Part shown: in pieces, positions 7,716 through 17,011 of the stretch
Layout: each line of letters begins with the position of its first letter
Numbering within the stretch: the first letter of the stretch is position 1
From: an uncultured Bdellovibrionales bacterium
GTDB lineage: Bacteria; Bdellovibrionota; Bdellovibrionia; Bdellovibrionales; UBA1609
Direction: 5' to 3'
DNA length: 64,000 nucleotides
NCBI GenBank assembly: GCA_903833275.1
Contig: CAILEP010000030.1
Coordinates: forward strand, 21,846 to 85,845
The notes under the pieces: model-generated
Databases searched by the model: none
What the model was told of the DNA's origin: nothing
The model's input: the letters and a program-made list of their open reading frames with translations, nothing else
Program-made: the position numbers and the translations under genes

Positions 7716-9587
7716 TTATTTTTGACTATCAAGAACGACTTTGTCGTCGCCCGTATTTTTCATCTGTTTTTGCTGAAATCGGGCAGAGGCATATTGGTAA
7801 AAGGCAATCGCCTCGTCGACCAAAGTGGGTTCGAGAGTGGCGCGAACGGTTTGTGAATCACCATTGACGTCAAACTGTACCACTCGCTTTTTGGGTTCCA
7901 ATACGGTTAGGATACTGTTCTTCAGATAACCCAAGCTTTGATAGGTCGCTACAAATGCGCGCGGTTCGCCGGGTTGAAGCAAGCTTTTGCCAAAGAAATG
8001 ATTCTTATATTTCAAGCCGAGCACATCAAGAATGGTTGGCGCAACATCGATTTGGCTGGCGAGGCGGTCAACAATTTTTGGTTTTACCAATTCGGGCCCG
8101 TAGATAATAAAGGGGATCGGAAAGTCTTTCAGCGGAAGCTCGACGCGACCCGCGACACTTGCATTGTGATCTGCGACAAAAATAAAGAGCGTACTATTAA
8201 ACCATGGTTTTGTTTGCGCCTCTTTTATCAATTCACCAATGGCATAATCTGAATACTTAACGGCGCCATCGCGGCCCGAGCCTGAGGGGATATCAATATG
8301 CTGGGGGTAGGTATACGGGCGATGATTGGAGGTCGACATAATCATCTGAAAAAAAGGCTGACCGCTTGCGCTTATTCGGTCCGCCTCGCGAACGGCGGCA
8401 TGAAACATGTCTTCGTCGCAAACGCCCCAGGCATTTTCAAACTGAATTTCGCCGTCTTTAAGATCTGTGCGATCAATAATTTTGAGGTGATTGGCGGCAA
8501 AAAAAGCACCCATGTTGTCAAAAAGTGCGTAGCCGCCGTAGAGAAACTGCGATTCGTAGCCGGCTTCTTCGAGATAGGCGCCAAGGCTATAGAGATTTTC
8601 GTAGCCTGGGCGACGCAAGATAGATTGGCCGGGCGTGGGTGGCACCGAAAGGTCAATAGCCTCAAGCCCACGAACAGTACGGGTGCCGGTTGCATAAGTT
8701 TGAGAAAATGCGAGCCCCTCTTTATAGAGGCGATCAAGATTTGGTGTTAATTTTTGGTCATTGCCAAAAGTAGTCATAAATTTTCGACTCATGCTCTCCA
8801 TGACGACGAGCACGACATTTATCTTTTTTGTTCGGTGGTAAGTGCTGCTGATAAACTTATCGAGATGCCCGGCCAAGGCGGGTTGTTGCACTAATTTTGA
8901 AATAGTCTCATCAGGCAACGTTTTGTAAAACCGTGAGTAGCTCAGTTCGTTGCTAAAGAAAGCCTCGATCAGAGTCTTCCAGCCATTGCTTGAAACCTCT
9001 TTTGCAGCGGGTCTCAATGCAAATGCGTCAGGTGAAATGGCCGGTATAAACGAAATAATCAGCAGCGCGAAAAGGGTCAGCCGAAACAGCTTGGTACCAC
9101 GTGCGAAGCCGCCGAAAGAGTGCAGGCGTTGGTAGATGAGATTGAGGCGGGCCTGAATGGGGCTCGTCAGGCCGAGCGAAGCAATGGCAACTGTAGATAC
9201 CACGGTGGCCACAGGGTACGACTGCACAATGTTTTGAAACACTTCGGTCGTGTAGACTAAATAATCGACCGCAATAAAATTGAAGCGCGATTCAAACTCG
9301 CTCCAGAAGTAAAATTCGGAAATCGAGAAAAATAAAATCGCAAACCAAAAGGCATAAGTAAAAGCATGGCGCGACCAGGTGAGAAGTGGTGTGGGTAGGT
9401 GTTTCTTTGCCCGGGTGAACGAAAAATCGATAGCCCAGCCGATTATGCCAAAAAATGCGACCACCTGTAAGTCTTGAAAAAAGCCAACGATTAGAGTCAA
9501 CGGAGCAATGCTGCCCACGTCGGCAAGGCAACGTATCAGCAAAACAACTCTAAGAACTGTGAACGCGATTAATAAACTAAAACCCAT
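7716..9587 (-). CDS. LtaS-like membrane sulfatase/phosphoglycerol transferase
   Basis: This 623-residue protein has about five hydrophobic N-terminal segments (residues 1-205) and an extracytoplasmic alkaline phosphatase-superfamily domain from about 255 to 580. It shows the LtaS/sulfatase motifs VVLVVMESMS (metal site), TYATGTRTVRG (catalytic Thr region), and IFVADHNASV (metal-binding Asp-His). In Firmicutes LtaS polymerises lipoteichoic acid. In Gram-negatives similar enzymes move phosphoglycerol or phosphoethanolamine onto envelope glycans such as osmoregulated periplasmic glucans. Here the acceptor is unknown. It lies downstream of the GH3 gene on the same strand with a 68-base gap. Confidence 0.82.
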   Translation of the reverse strand: MGFSLLIAFTVLRVVLLIRCLADVGSIAPLTLIVGFFQDLQVVAFFGIIGWAIDFSFTRAKKHLPTPLLTWSRHAFTYAFWFAILFFSISEFYFWSEFESRFNFIAVDYLVYTTEVFQNIVQSYPVATVVSTVAIASLGLTSPIQARLNLIYQRLHSFGGFARGTKLFRLTLFALLIISFIPAISPDAFALRPAAKEVSSNGWKTLIEAFFSNELSYSRFYKTLPDETISKLVQQPALAGHLDKFISSTYHRTKKINVVLVVMESMSRKFMTTFGNDQKLTPNLDRLYKEGLAFSQTYATGTRTVRGLEAIDLSVPPTPGQSILRRPGYENLYSLGAYLEEAGYESQFLYGGYALFDNMGAFFAANHLKIIDRTDLKDGEIQFENAWGVCDEDMFHAAVREADRISASGQPFFQMIMSTSNHRPYTYPQHIDIPSGSGRDGAVKYSDYAIGELIKEAQTKPWFNSTLFIFVADHNASVAGRVELPLKDFPIPFIIYGPELVKPKIVDRLASQIDVAPTILDVLGLKYKNHFFGKSLLQPGEPRAFVATYQSLGYLKNSILTVLEPKKRVVQFDVNGDSQTVRATLEPTLVDEAIAFYQYASARFQQKQMKNTGDDKVVLDSQK

Positions 9588-9655
9588 AGTTTGTTATACG
9601 CAACGCTCAAAATTTTGCAACCCAGACCAGGGCTCGTCATATAACGGAGCGTCTA

Positions 9656-12214
9656 CTAACGAGAGCCCGTCAGCAAAAGCTCTGCGCTATCGACCGGGAC
9701 CGCTTCTTCAGAGAGTAACGAAATCTGGTATTGCCCAGGTGTCACAACCCAAACACTTCGAATTTGATCGAAATGGTGAAAGGCGCGTGCATCAAGATGA
9801 AAGGTAACGTCGATTGATTGGCCAGGCGCCAATTGAACTTTTTGAATCCCTTTAAGCTCGCGAAGGGGGCGAGGTAAAATCGGGTTGCGTTCGCCGACGT
9901 AAAGCTGGGCGACATAAGCGCCCGAGCGAGAGCCAGTATTTTTAATTCGGGCTTTGACGTCTACAGAAGGATTTTGAACATCGGCGTCGTTAACGTTCAC
10001 ATTCAAAATCTGGCTCGAGAAACTTGTGTATGAGAGACCATAGCCAAATCGATACGCGGCTTGTGTGGGCGCCAAATCAAAAAATCGATAGCCGACAAAA
10101 ACATCGTCAGTATAGGTCGTGACGCCGTTGACCCCGGGGTAGGTGACCGCAGCCGGCGAGCTCTCCCAGGTTTTGTTGAATGAAATCGGCAGTCGACCCG
10201 AGGGGTTGACGTTGCCCAAAAGAATATCAGCAATCGCTAAGCCGCCTTGCTCGCCGGGATACCAGGCGTAAACGATGGCGCCAACTTTTGAGGCCCAAGC
10301 GGTCATGTCGATGGGGCTACCCGCCTGGACAACAACAATTGTTTTGGGGTTATTCTGCGCGGCTTTTAAAATTAAGGCTTCTTGCTCTGAAGATAGGCGC
10401 ATTGAGAGGCGATCGAAACTTTCGCTTTCAGTTTTGGCTGATTGGCCAACGAACAACAAAACATAGTCGCTCTGGCTTGCGAGGGCTTTGGCGTCAGCGA
10501 GCGTGCGAACAACAAGGCTTTCAATTGATTGGCTTGGCTCTAGAATCTCAAGTTGTAAGCTAGCAAGGCCCTCGAGCTTGAAATACTCGATGCGCAATCG
10601 ATAACTATGGCCAGCTTCGAGCTTGGCGTGAATAGTTTCGTAAATTAACGGCGACTGGCTGTCATCGACCGTCCAATGGTTGTAAATCAAGACGTCGTCG
10701 AGGTAGACACGCGCGGCCTGGGTAAAGGCAATGCGAAACTCGTGATCGCCCGACTCGCGTGGCGCTAAGCCCGTGGTCCACCGAGCCGAGTAGCCTCTTT
10801 CGTTATTGATAGATTTATTGGGCGAACCCCACTCCCAATCATATTCAATTTTCAAAGTGTCTTCAGAAAAAACCGGGCCGCCTGCCAGCTCTGGATTATT
10901 AAAAAATTCGCCATGAAACGGTTCGGTGATTATTTTAGATTCGTGAACCCCGTCGCCCGGTAAGTTCATGTTGTCATCGATCTGAAGGTCAATATTGGCA
11001 TTGGCGGCACTCTCTTGAATTCTTTGCCGCAAGCCCTCAACGGCCGAAACCGCAGCGGGATTATGAACAAAAGAGCTGCCGCCGCCCCCGGTTCGCGCAC
11101 GAGTGGCCGATGGGCCTAGAATAGCGACCGAAATTCTCTTTTTAGTCGAGAGCGGCAAGAGCGCGCCGTTGTTTTTTAACAGAACAATGCTCTCTTGGGC
11201 GATCTTAAGTGCGGCGTCTGGATGGTGTTTTTCAAATTCATTGGCACGCGAAGAATTTAATTTTTCATCGAGAAGGCCAAGGTGCTCGATGGCGGTTAGT
11301 ATTCGACGAATTTTATCGTCAATAACTGAGATCGGAAGCAAGCTTTGCTGAACGGCTGCAACTAAATTCCAGTTGAAATAGAGCGCATTTGGCATCTCAA
11401 GATCAAGGCCATTGACGGCCGCAGACATTGTCGAATGAGTGGCGCCCCAGTCTGAAACGACAAAGCCCTTAAAGCCAAAGTCACGTTTTAAAACGTCTTG
11501 TAACAAATGAGAATTTTCAGAGCAATAAGCGCCATTAACTTTATTGTAGGCAGCCATCACCGAGAGGGTGCCAGCATCAACCGCAGTTTCAAAAGCGGGC
11601 CAGTAAATTTCGCGTAGGGCGCGCTCGCTGACATGCACGTCAACGTGCCCTCGGCCCCATTCTTGATTGTTTACCGCGAAGTGCTTAATGCTAGTGCCAA
11701 CGCCTTGAGATTGCACGCCGGCAACGAAGGCGCGGGCGAGTTCGCTCGTTAGCCACGGGTCTTCGCCGTAGCTTTCGAAAACGCGACCGCCCCAAGGGGT
11801 TCGAGTAATGTTCACGGTCGGGCCGAGCAGCAATCTCTTATTTTGCGAGCGCGCCTCTTCGCCAAGATCGCGGGCCATCGCGCCGATTAATTCGGGGTTA
11901 AAGGTGGAGGCAAGTGCGATGGCAGCCGGCCAGGCTGTCGTGCCATGACCAAAACGCACGCCAACAGGGCCGTCGGTCATTTCAAGCGCGGGGATATTCA
12001 ATCGTTCAATAGGGTGAGTGGCAAAGCCGGTGCCGCCTAGTAAAGTGACCTTCTCTTCGAGAGTCAATTCGCCAACTAGCTTTTCAACTCGTGCCGAGGT
12101 TTCGATTCGTTCTACAGAAGCCGCGCGCGAAATTGATGGGTAAAGAAAAATTGTGGGTAAAAAGGTTGTAAAAAGAATGGTTGCGAGTGCACTTTGCAAT
12201 TTTGAGAATGTCAT
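9656..12214 (-). CDS. Exported GH3 beta-glycosidase with inserted PA14 domain
   Basis: This 852-residue protein has a signal peptide (cleavage near residue 31) and glycoside hydrolase family 3 architecture. The (beta/alpha)8 domain carries the KHFAVNNQE motif (K177-H178) and the nucleophile Asp255 in FVVSDWG. It is followed by the alpha/beta sandwich domain (PSATRARTGGGGSS region), a PA14-like carbohydrate-binding insert at roughly 410-550, and a C-terminal fibronectin-III-like domain. Such enzymes release glucose or other sugars from beta-linked oligosaccharides. GGGGGGA stands before the ATG. It starts 36 bases after the arginine deiminase stop codon on the same strand, so cotranscription is possible. 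Confidence 0.9.
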   Translation of the reverse strand: MTFSKLQSALATILFTTFLPTIFLYPSISRAASVERIETSARVEKLVGELTLEEKVTLLGGTGFATHPIERLNIPALEMTDGPVGVRFGHGTTAWPAAIALASTFNPELIGAMARDLGEEARSQNKRLLLGPTVNITRTPWGGRVFESYGEDPWLTSELARAFVAGVQSQGVGTSIKHFAVNNQEWGRGHVDVHVSERALREIYWPAFETAVDAGTLSVMAAYNKVNGAYCSENSHLLQDVLKRDFGFKGFVVSDWGATHSTMSAAVNGLDLEMPNALYFNWNLVAAVQQSLLPISVIDDKIRRILTAIEHLGLLDEKLNSSRANEFEKHHPDAALKIAQESIVLLKNNGALLPLSTKKRISVAILGPSATRARTGGGGSSFVHNPAAVSAVEGLRQRIQESAANANIDLQIDDNMNLPGDGVHESKIITEPFHGEFFNNPELAGGPVFSEDTLKIEYDWEWGSPNKSINNERGYSARWTTGLAPRESGDHEFRIAFTQAARVYLDDVLIYNHWTVDDSQSPLIYETIHAKLEAGHSYRLRIEYFKLEGLASLQLEILEPSQSIESLVVRTLADAKALASQSDYVLLFVGQSAKTESESFDRLSMRLSSEQEALILKAAQNNPKTIVVVQAGSPIDMTAWASKVGAIVYAWYPGEQGGLAIADILLGNVNPSGRLPISFNKTWESSPAAVTYPGVNGVTTYTDDVFVGYRFFDLAPTQAAYRFGYGLSYTSFSSQILNVNVNDADVQNPSVDVKARIKNTGSRSGAYVAQLYVGERNPILPRPLRELKGIQKVQLAPGQSIDVTFHLDARAFHHFDQIRSVWVVTPGQYQISLLSEEAVPVDSAELLLTGSR

Positions 12215-12250
12215 TCAGTCCCCCCGGACTTCATTTTATTAACAGATCAA

Positions 12251-13486
12251 CTATTGTTTTTTTCTTCGCAGTGGCATTGTCATGCAGCGTGGGCCGCCGC
12301 GGCCTCGAACGAGCTCTGAGCCCCGCAGTTCGATCACGGTTACCCCGCAATCACGCAGGGCTTGATTGGTCAGCGGATTGCGTCTGTATGAAAGCACCGT
12401 TCGCGGGGCAATGGCGAACACATTGGTGCCGTCATTCCATTGTTCGCGATGACGGGCCTCGCTGCCGCCGGCCGTTTGTACAAACTGCATATTCGGCGCA
12501 ATGCTTTTTACAAACTCGATAAAGTTTTTGCCGGGCGAAATGCTTTCCATTTGCAGGCCGTTGCGCGCTTTCGATGAATAGTATCGAGTCACAGCAAAAT
12601 CACTCTTCATAAAAGCTTCGGGATAATAGAGGCAAAGATCTTTATCGATCATTGTGAACACAGTGTCGAGATGCATAAAACTGCGCATCGCGGGTATGGC
12701 AATTTCGAATACTTGCGAGAATTCTTTGCTTGAAAGCAATTTTTCAGAGACCTGGGCGATCACGGCGCGATTTGTTCGTTGCGAGGCGCCGATAAAAAGC
12801 GTTTCGCGATCGAAATGGATAACATCGCCACCCTCAACCGCGTAGGGCCGAGATTCGCGCTTGTTTGCGCCATAGACAAAAAGCCCCGAGGCTCTCTGTA
12901 GGCTGTCGAGTTGGGCGCCTGAAATCCAGGCAAGGGCATATTTAGCCAAAACGGTTTCGCGGTGGCGAATATCATAAAAGGCATTAGAAGAAATAATTTT
13001 GTTGTGCACGACGATGGCTGGGTCGCGAGTAAAGTAGCTATTGGGTATCGGTGGCAGCAAGAAATTATTCGACGACAAATTAAATTGTACCCCAAGTTCT
13101 TTGGCAGCCTCTTCAAAGGTCAGCCCGCCAAAAAGAATTTCTAATTCGCGATTGCGATCGCTGACTTGTAAAAATTGCGGCAAAATGCTGAGCAGATTTT
13201 GGCAATCTAGAATTTCGTGCCAAAGTGACTCGCGCCACACCGAATCGGCCAAAAGCTCCGTAAGAATTTTTTCGATATAGAAAACGTGAGCGCCCTGGGA
13301 GCTGAGTTTTTCGACGAAGTCGTCGTGCTCTTCTTGCATACTCGGTAAAAAGGGGATGTCGTCGAATAACAGCTCGTGCATGTTGGAGGGCATGATGCGA
13401 TTGATCGAAATATCAGGGCGGTGAACCATTACGGCTTCAAGCGGCGAATATTCGTCTTCGATAAAATAAGAAAAATTACGATCCAT
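12251..13486 (-). CDS. arcA: Arginine deiminase
   Basis: This 411-residue member of the guanidino-group-modifying superfamily hydrolyses arginine to citrulline and ammonia. Visible family motifs are the N-terminal VMVHRPD, YFTRDPA, VEGGDVIHF, the catalytic His in SFMHLDTVF, and the C-terminal GRGGPRCMTMPL with the nucleophilic Cys401. Length matches ArcA (about 400-410). No ornithine carbamoyltransferase, carbamate kinase or ArcD gene is nearby, so this is not the classical energy-yielding operon. The start at 13486 lies two bases after the stop codon of the related enzyme upstream; a start at 13513 would overlap it. Confidence 0.88.
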   Translation of the reverse strand: MDRNFSYFIEDEYSPLEAVMVHRPDISINRIMPSNMHELLFDDIPFLPSMQEEHDDFVEKLSSQGAHVFYIEKILTELLADSVWRESLWHEILDCQNLLSILPQFLQVSDRNRELEILFGGLTFEEAAKELGVQFNLSSNNFLLPPIPNSYFTRDPAIVVHNKIISSNAFYDIRHRETVLAKYALAWISGAQLDSLQRASGLFVYGANKRESRPYAVEGGDVIHFDRETLFIGASQRTNRAVIAQVSEKLLSSKEFSQVFEIAIPAMRSFMHLDTVFTMIDKDLCLYYPEAFMKSDFAVTRYYSSKARNGLQMESISPGKNFIEFVKSIAPNMQFVQTAGGSEARHREQWNDGTNVFAIAPRTVLSYRRNPLTNQALRDCGVTVIELRGSELVRGRGGPRCMTMPLRRKKQ

Positions 13487-13488
13487 AA

Positions 13489-14406
13489 TTAGTACACCAT
13501 CATTTTCATGCAAAACACTGACCCGCCTGATTTGATATATTCGCCGGTATCCACTTCAATGACATCAAATTTGTGTTTTTTTAGGGTTTCGACAAATTTC
13601 TGCGCCCCCTTGTGGGTGATAACGTGCCGGCCATCAGGAGAATGGCAGTTGCAAACAAAGTAGTTCAAATTGTCTTCAAGTTCAGCTTCGATCACGTTGG
13701 TAAAAACCGCGCGAATCAATTCTAGGCCATCGCTGTCGAAGGCTTCTTTTTGTATAACGACCGTGTTTTCATTCAGAATAGAGAAACAGGTGTCGAGGTG
13801 ATAGAAGTTTCTATCTATAAGCTTAAGCATCGCCACGTTAAGACCAAAACGCTCGCTCAGTTCATGATAAACTTCAGGTGACGTGCGCTCGCCGTAGCCG
13901 CCCCAGACGAGATTGTACGGATAGTGTGGTATGGCATCGCCATTGCCCTCGAAATAGATGTCTTTGGAGGGGGCATTAAGTTCAGCAACGTCGTAACCAA
14001 GGTCTTTATAGAACGATTTAAAGTATGGCACTTCTGGGCGCCGAAACTCAGAGCGCATGCGGCTGAGAACGACTGTTTTTTTGGGCGCGCCAGATTTATC
14101 AAATAGGAGAAACGGAAAACTTTGATTGGCCGCGAACACCATATCCGGCAATTTATGATCACCGGTTACAACTAATACTTCGAAGCCCAAGCGTTCATAG
14201 GTCGCCTTGAGTGTGGCCCACTGTTTTTTTGCTAGCCCGAGGTCGATTTTATTGAGTTCGCCGGCGGCGTTGGTCATGTACGGGTTAATCGCGTAATCGA
14301 CGCGAAAGTGCTCGGGGTCTACCATAAGGACGCGCTTTGGGCGGGCGACATTGTCAGCCTTATTGAGCTTGAGTTTGGCAACGTCGTGGGCATGGGTTAC
14401 GACCAT
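13489..14406 (-). CDS. Amidinotransferase/DDAH-like guanidino-group hydrolase
   Basis: This 305-residue cytoplasmic protein belongs to the same penta-alpha/beta-propeller superfamily as arginine deiminase but to another branch, near dimethylarginine dimethylaminohydrolase and ornithine-forming amidinotransferase-like proteins. It shows VDPEHFRVDYAINPYM at 29-44, a conserved FEGNGDAI, the catalytic His in FYHLDTCFSIL, and the nucleophile Cys299 in GGSVFCMKM. The substrate could be arginine, a methylated arginine or a related guanidino compound. GGAG precedes the ATG at good spacing. It lies directly upstream of arcA and is very probably cotranscribed with it. Confidence 0.82.
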   Translation of the reverse strand: MVVTHAHDVAKLKLNKADNVARPKRVLMVDPEHFRVDYAINPYMTNAAGELNKIDLGLAKKQWATLKATYERLGFEVLVVTGDHKLPDMVFAANQSFPFLLFDKSGAPKKTVVLSRMRSEFRRPEVPYFKSFYKDLGYDVAELNAPSKDIYFEGNGDAIPHYPYNLVWGGYGERTSPEVYHELSERFGLNVAMLKLIDRNFYHLDTCFSILNENTVVIQKEAFDSDGLELIRAVFTNVIEAELEDNLNYFVCNCHSPDGRHVITHKGAQKFVETLKKHKFDVIEVDTGEYIKSGGSVFCMKMMVY

Positions 14407-14550
14407 TTTTGGGGTCTCCGGGTGATGAATTCTCTAAAAGCTCAACACAATGCCACCGAGCCGATTGATGTCAATCGTTAGTGCGACAGGCGATTGGGGC
14501 TGTTGACGCAACTCAAGAATAGAGCCGTGCCTTTGAGGGTGGAGAGGCGC

Positions 14551-15828
14551 TTAAATCCAGCTGCGCAGCCACATCCACTTTGTAAATTCACCAGGGCCAA
14601 TGCGAAAAGCCCCGAGAATTGGTAAAAAATAGAAAAAAAGCACAGCCGAGGCAGCCAATAGCCAATATTTAAGAGACGGGATTTTATTGAGGGGGGCCGT
14701 AAAAAGAGTCTGAGTCAGGGCGAGGCCCAGAACCATGGCGGCTGGGTAATAGTAGTAATAGAACTCAACGGTTCTCGGAAAGAACACCCAGCAGCCATAC
14801 ATGGCGGCGTAGTAGTAAACCAAAATAAAATCGACGAACATTTTTTTAACAACCGCACAATAGGCGCAAGAAATCGTCGCCACAAGGCCGACCCACATGA
14901 CGAGCGGGTTGCCGAGCAAGATGACTCCGCGAATGTATTCAATGGTCGAGGCCCCAGAGCCCAGTGGTGGAGTTACGATATCTTTGTCGAAGGCGTACCA
15001 AATTGGGCGAGTCATGACGGGCCAGCTCGGCCAGTGGCTAATGTAAGGGTGCGAGCCAACAACACGCAATTGAGCGTTGTACATTTCTCTTTGAAAACTA
15101 AAAAAATTCAAAATATTAATACCATTAGTTTTAAAAAAGGTGAGTGGGATAAAAGTCAAAAAATAGCAGAGCGCGGGGGCCGCAATCATTGTGAGCGCGA
15201 CCCACTTCAGTTCGACCTTTTGCCAAAAGGCGAATCGTTTTTGCCGCAAGATTAGAATTAAAAGCCAGGTCGGCGCGAGAGCAAAAATTGCCGACCATTT
15301 GCAGGCAAGGGCAAACCCGAAAAGGCAACCGCTAGCGAGCCAAAGTTGAATGGTGAATTTTCGATCGTTGTTTTTGTCGAGACTAAAGGTAAAAAGGGCG
15401 AGAGCCCAGATCAAAAAGGCGACTAAAAAAGTATCGAGCATGGCAATACGGGCCTGGACGTAAAGCAACTGATTGAAAAGAGTAAACCCTGTCGCGAAAA
15501 GCGCCATTTGTTCATTTTTAAATAGGGCGAGAGCCCAAAAAAATGTACCGACCAAGGTCAGCGCGCCAAAAATTGTACTCATCAGGCGCCAGCCAAGTTG
15601 GTTGTCGCCTGCAGCGGCGATGCCGATCGATATCAATTCTTTAGCAAGTGGCGGATGTTCGGGGTTTCGATATTCTTTAAAATCCAAAAACGCTTTAGCA
15701 GAGGGTACGTACTGAACTTCGTCGAAATTGACCGTCTTCGGAAATTGAATATTTATCAAAAGTAATATTTGTGCGATGACAAAGAGGGCAACTGAAATCA
15801 TAATTGCGCGTCGTAAAGAAATGGCCAT
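14551..15828 (-). CDS. GT39-type protein O-mannosyltransferase-like membrane glycosyltransferase
   Basis: This 425-residue polytopic inner-membrane protein has about ten hydrophobic segments and the N-terminal signature of family 39. The acidic pair D36-E37 in NFDEVQYVPSAKAF lies in the first external loop, followed by NPEHPPLAKELI, and then ARIAMLDTFL. Such enzymes use polyprenyl-phosphate sugars to glycosylate proteins or lipids on the periplasmic side. It is shorter than eukaryotic PMTs because the lumenal MIR domains are absent, as in other bacterial homologues. No glycan cluster surrounds it, so the acceptor is unknown. Confidence 0.82.
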   Translation of the reverse strand: MAISLRRAIMISVALFVIAQILLLINIQFPKTVNFDEVQYVPSAKAFLDFKEYRNPEHPPLAKELISIGIAAAGDNQLGWRLMSTIFGALTLVGTFFWALALFKNEQMALFATGFTLFNQLLYVQARIAMLDTFLVAFLIWALALFTFSLDKNNDRKFTIQLWLASGCLFGFALACKWSAIFALAPTWLLILILRQKRFAFWQKVELKWVALTMIAAPALCYFLTFIPLTFFKTNGINILNFFSFQREMYNAQLRVVGSHPYISHWPSWPVMTRPIWYAFDKDIVTPPLGSGASTIEYIRGVILLGNPLVMWVGLVATISCAYCAVVKKMFVDFILVYYYAAMYGCWVFFPRTVEFYYYYYPAAMVLGLALTQTLFTAPLNKIPSLKYWLLAASAVLFFYFLPILGAFRIGPGEFTKWMWLRSWI

Positions 15829-15904
15829 GAGAAATGATATAGCGCCCAGGCGTTTTTTGGTAAGAGAAATATTAAAGCTCGATTTGGCTATTTAGGGGTG
15901 AAAT

Positions 15905-16387
15905 TTGTTAGAAATTAGAGTCGCCAATAAGAACGATGCCGGCACTATTTTGGGTTTTATTAAAGAATTGGCCGATTTCGAGCGTCTGAGCCATGAAGTG
16001 GTTACTGACGAGAGCACGCTCGTTAATAATTTGTTTGGCCCGCAGTCAAATGCTTACGTGCTGGTCGCCGAGATCCAAGGTCAGGCTGTGGCCTTCGCGC
16101 ACTATTTTTTCAATTTTTCAACCTTTCTTGGTCGCCAGGGCCTGTACCTCGAAGATCTCTATGTTCAGCCTGAAAGCCGAGGGCACGGCATTGGGCTCGC
16201 CTTGCTTTCGCGGCTGGCGGTGATTGCAAAAGAGCGCAATTGCGGTCGTATGGAGTGGGGCGTTCTCGATTGGAACCAAAAGGCCATCGACTTCTATTTA
16301 AAAATGGGTGCAAAGCCGATGGGTGAGTGGACAACCTATCGCCTGACCGCACCTGAGATAGATGCGTTGGCGAAGCGGTCGCACTGA
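15905..16387 (+). CDS. GNAT acetyltransferase of the spermidine/diamine acetyltransferase (SAT) type
   Basis: This 160-residue protein starts at TTG, supported by AGGGGTG seven bases upstream; no ATG fits. It resembles the SAT group of GNAT enzymes: ADFERLSHEV near residue 25, YFFNFSTFLGRQGLYLEDLYV in the centre, the acetyl-CoA loop ESRGHGIGLALLSRL, and the terminal DWNQKAIDFYLKMGAKP segment. SAT enzymes acetylate polyamines or thialysine. Which amine is used here cannot be read from the sequence. Confidence 0.85.
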   Translation: MLEIRVANKNDAGTILGFIKELADFERLSHEVVTDESTLVNNLFGPQSNAYVLVAEIQGQAVAFAHYFFNFSTFLGRQGLYLEDLYVQPESRGHGIGLALLSRLAVIAKERNCGRMEWGVLDWNQKAIDFYLKMGAKPMGEWTTYRLTAPEIDALAKRSH

Positions 16388-16412
16388 AATTACCTAAATT
16401 AGAATGGGGCGG

Positions 16413-16958
16413 TTAGGGCGTGGCGTTTACTCCGCAGCATTTTTTATATTTCTTGCCGCTGCCACAGGTGCAGGGGTCGTTGCGGCCAATTTTTGGTTGC
16501 TCGCGCACGATGGTCTGTTGTGGTGAGTGACCGTGGTCGTGTGCGTGGCCTTCACCATCCTTGTGAGTGTGCGAGTCGCCATCGAGAAAAAGCCATTTGC
16601 CGTTCGCGCTTTTACGAAATTGCGCGACTTCATGATGGTCAATGTCTTCGCCGTCTTTGGTGTAGCTAGCGACAAATTCGACAACGCCCTTTCTATCTTC
16701 GGGGCCGCCCAACTTTGTCGAAATAATTTTGAGCCCGCGCCAGGTTGATTCTTTGGCCCACTTTTCAGTCGATTTACTATCAAAATCTTTTTGTGATTCA
16801 GGTGCCAAAGTCTGTTTTAAATAATCAACCTTGGCCAAGGTGAAAGCGGTGTACCGTGAGCGCATAAGCGCCTCGGCCGTCGGCGGTAGGGCCGACGACT
16901 CTAAATAGGGCTTACAGCAATTTTCATAATTTTTGGTAGATTGACATGGGCAAATCAT
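16413..16958 (-). CDS. ychJ: YchJ family protein with two SEC-C zinc motifs
   Basis: This 181-residue cytoplasmic protein has a Cys cluster at each end: [17 protein letters not shown] near the N-terminus and the SEC-C motif [18 protein letters not shown] near the C-terminus. Between them lies the NTF2-like YchJ central domain beginning [19 protein letters not shown] His-rich stretch (about residues 130-145) precedes the last motif. SEC-C motifs bind zinc and often mediate contacts with the secretion or translation machinery, but the role of YchJ is not known. The start at 16958 avoids an unlikely N-terminal extension reaching into the upstream receptor gene. Confidence 0.85.
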   Translation of the reverse strand: MICPCQSTKNYENCCKPYLESSALPPTAEALMRSRYTAFTLAKVDYLKQTLAPESQKDFDSKSTEKWAKESTWRGLKIISTKLGGPEDRKGVVEFVASYTKDGEDIDHHEVAQFRKSANGKWLFLDGDSHTHKDGEGHAHDHGHSPQQTIVREQPKIGRNDPCTCGSGKKYKKCCGVNATP

Positions 16959-17011
16959 AGGGGCCCAGTCTAACAACAATATCTGTTTGGACGCAACTTC
17001 GATTCTGGGCG

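Noticed and set aside
8298..8750. 150-residue plus-strand frame opposite the LtaS-like gene
   Set aside because: It lies inside a conserved gene, shows no recognisable domain, and a second overlapping antisense frame exists, typical of shadows.
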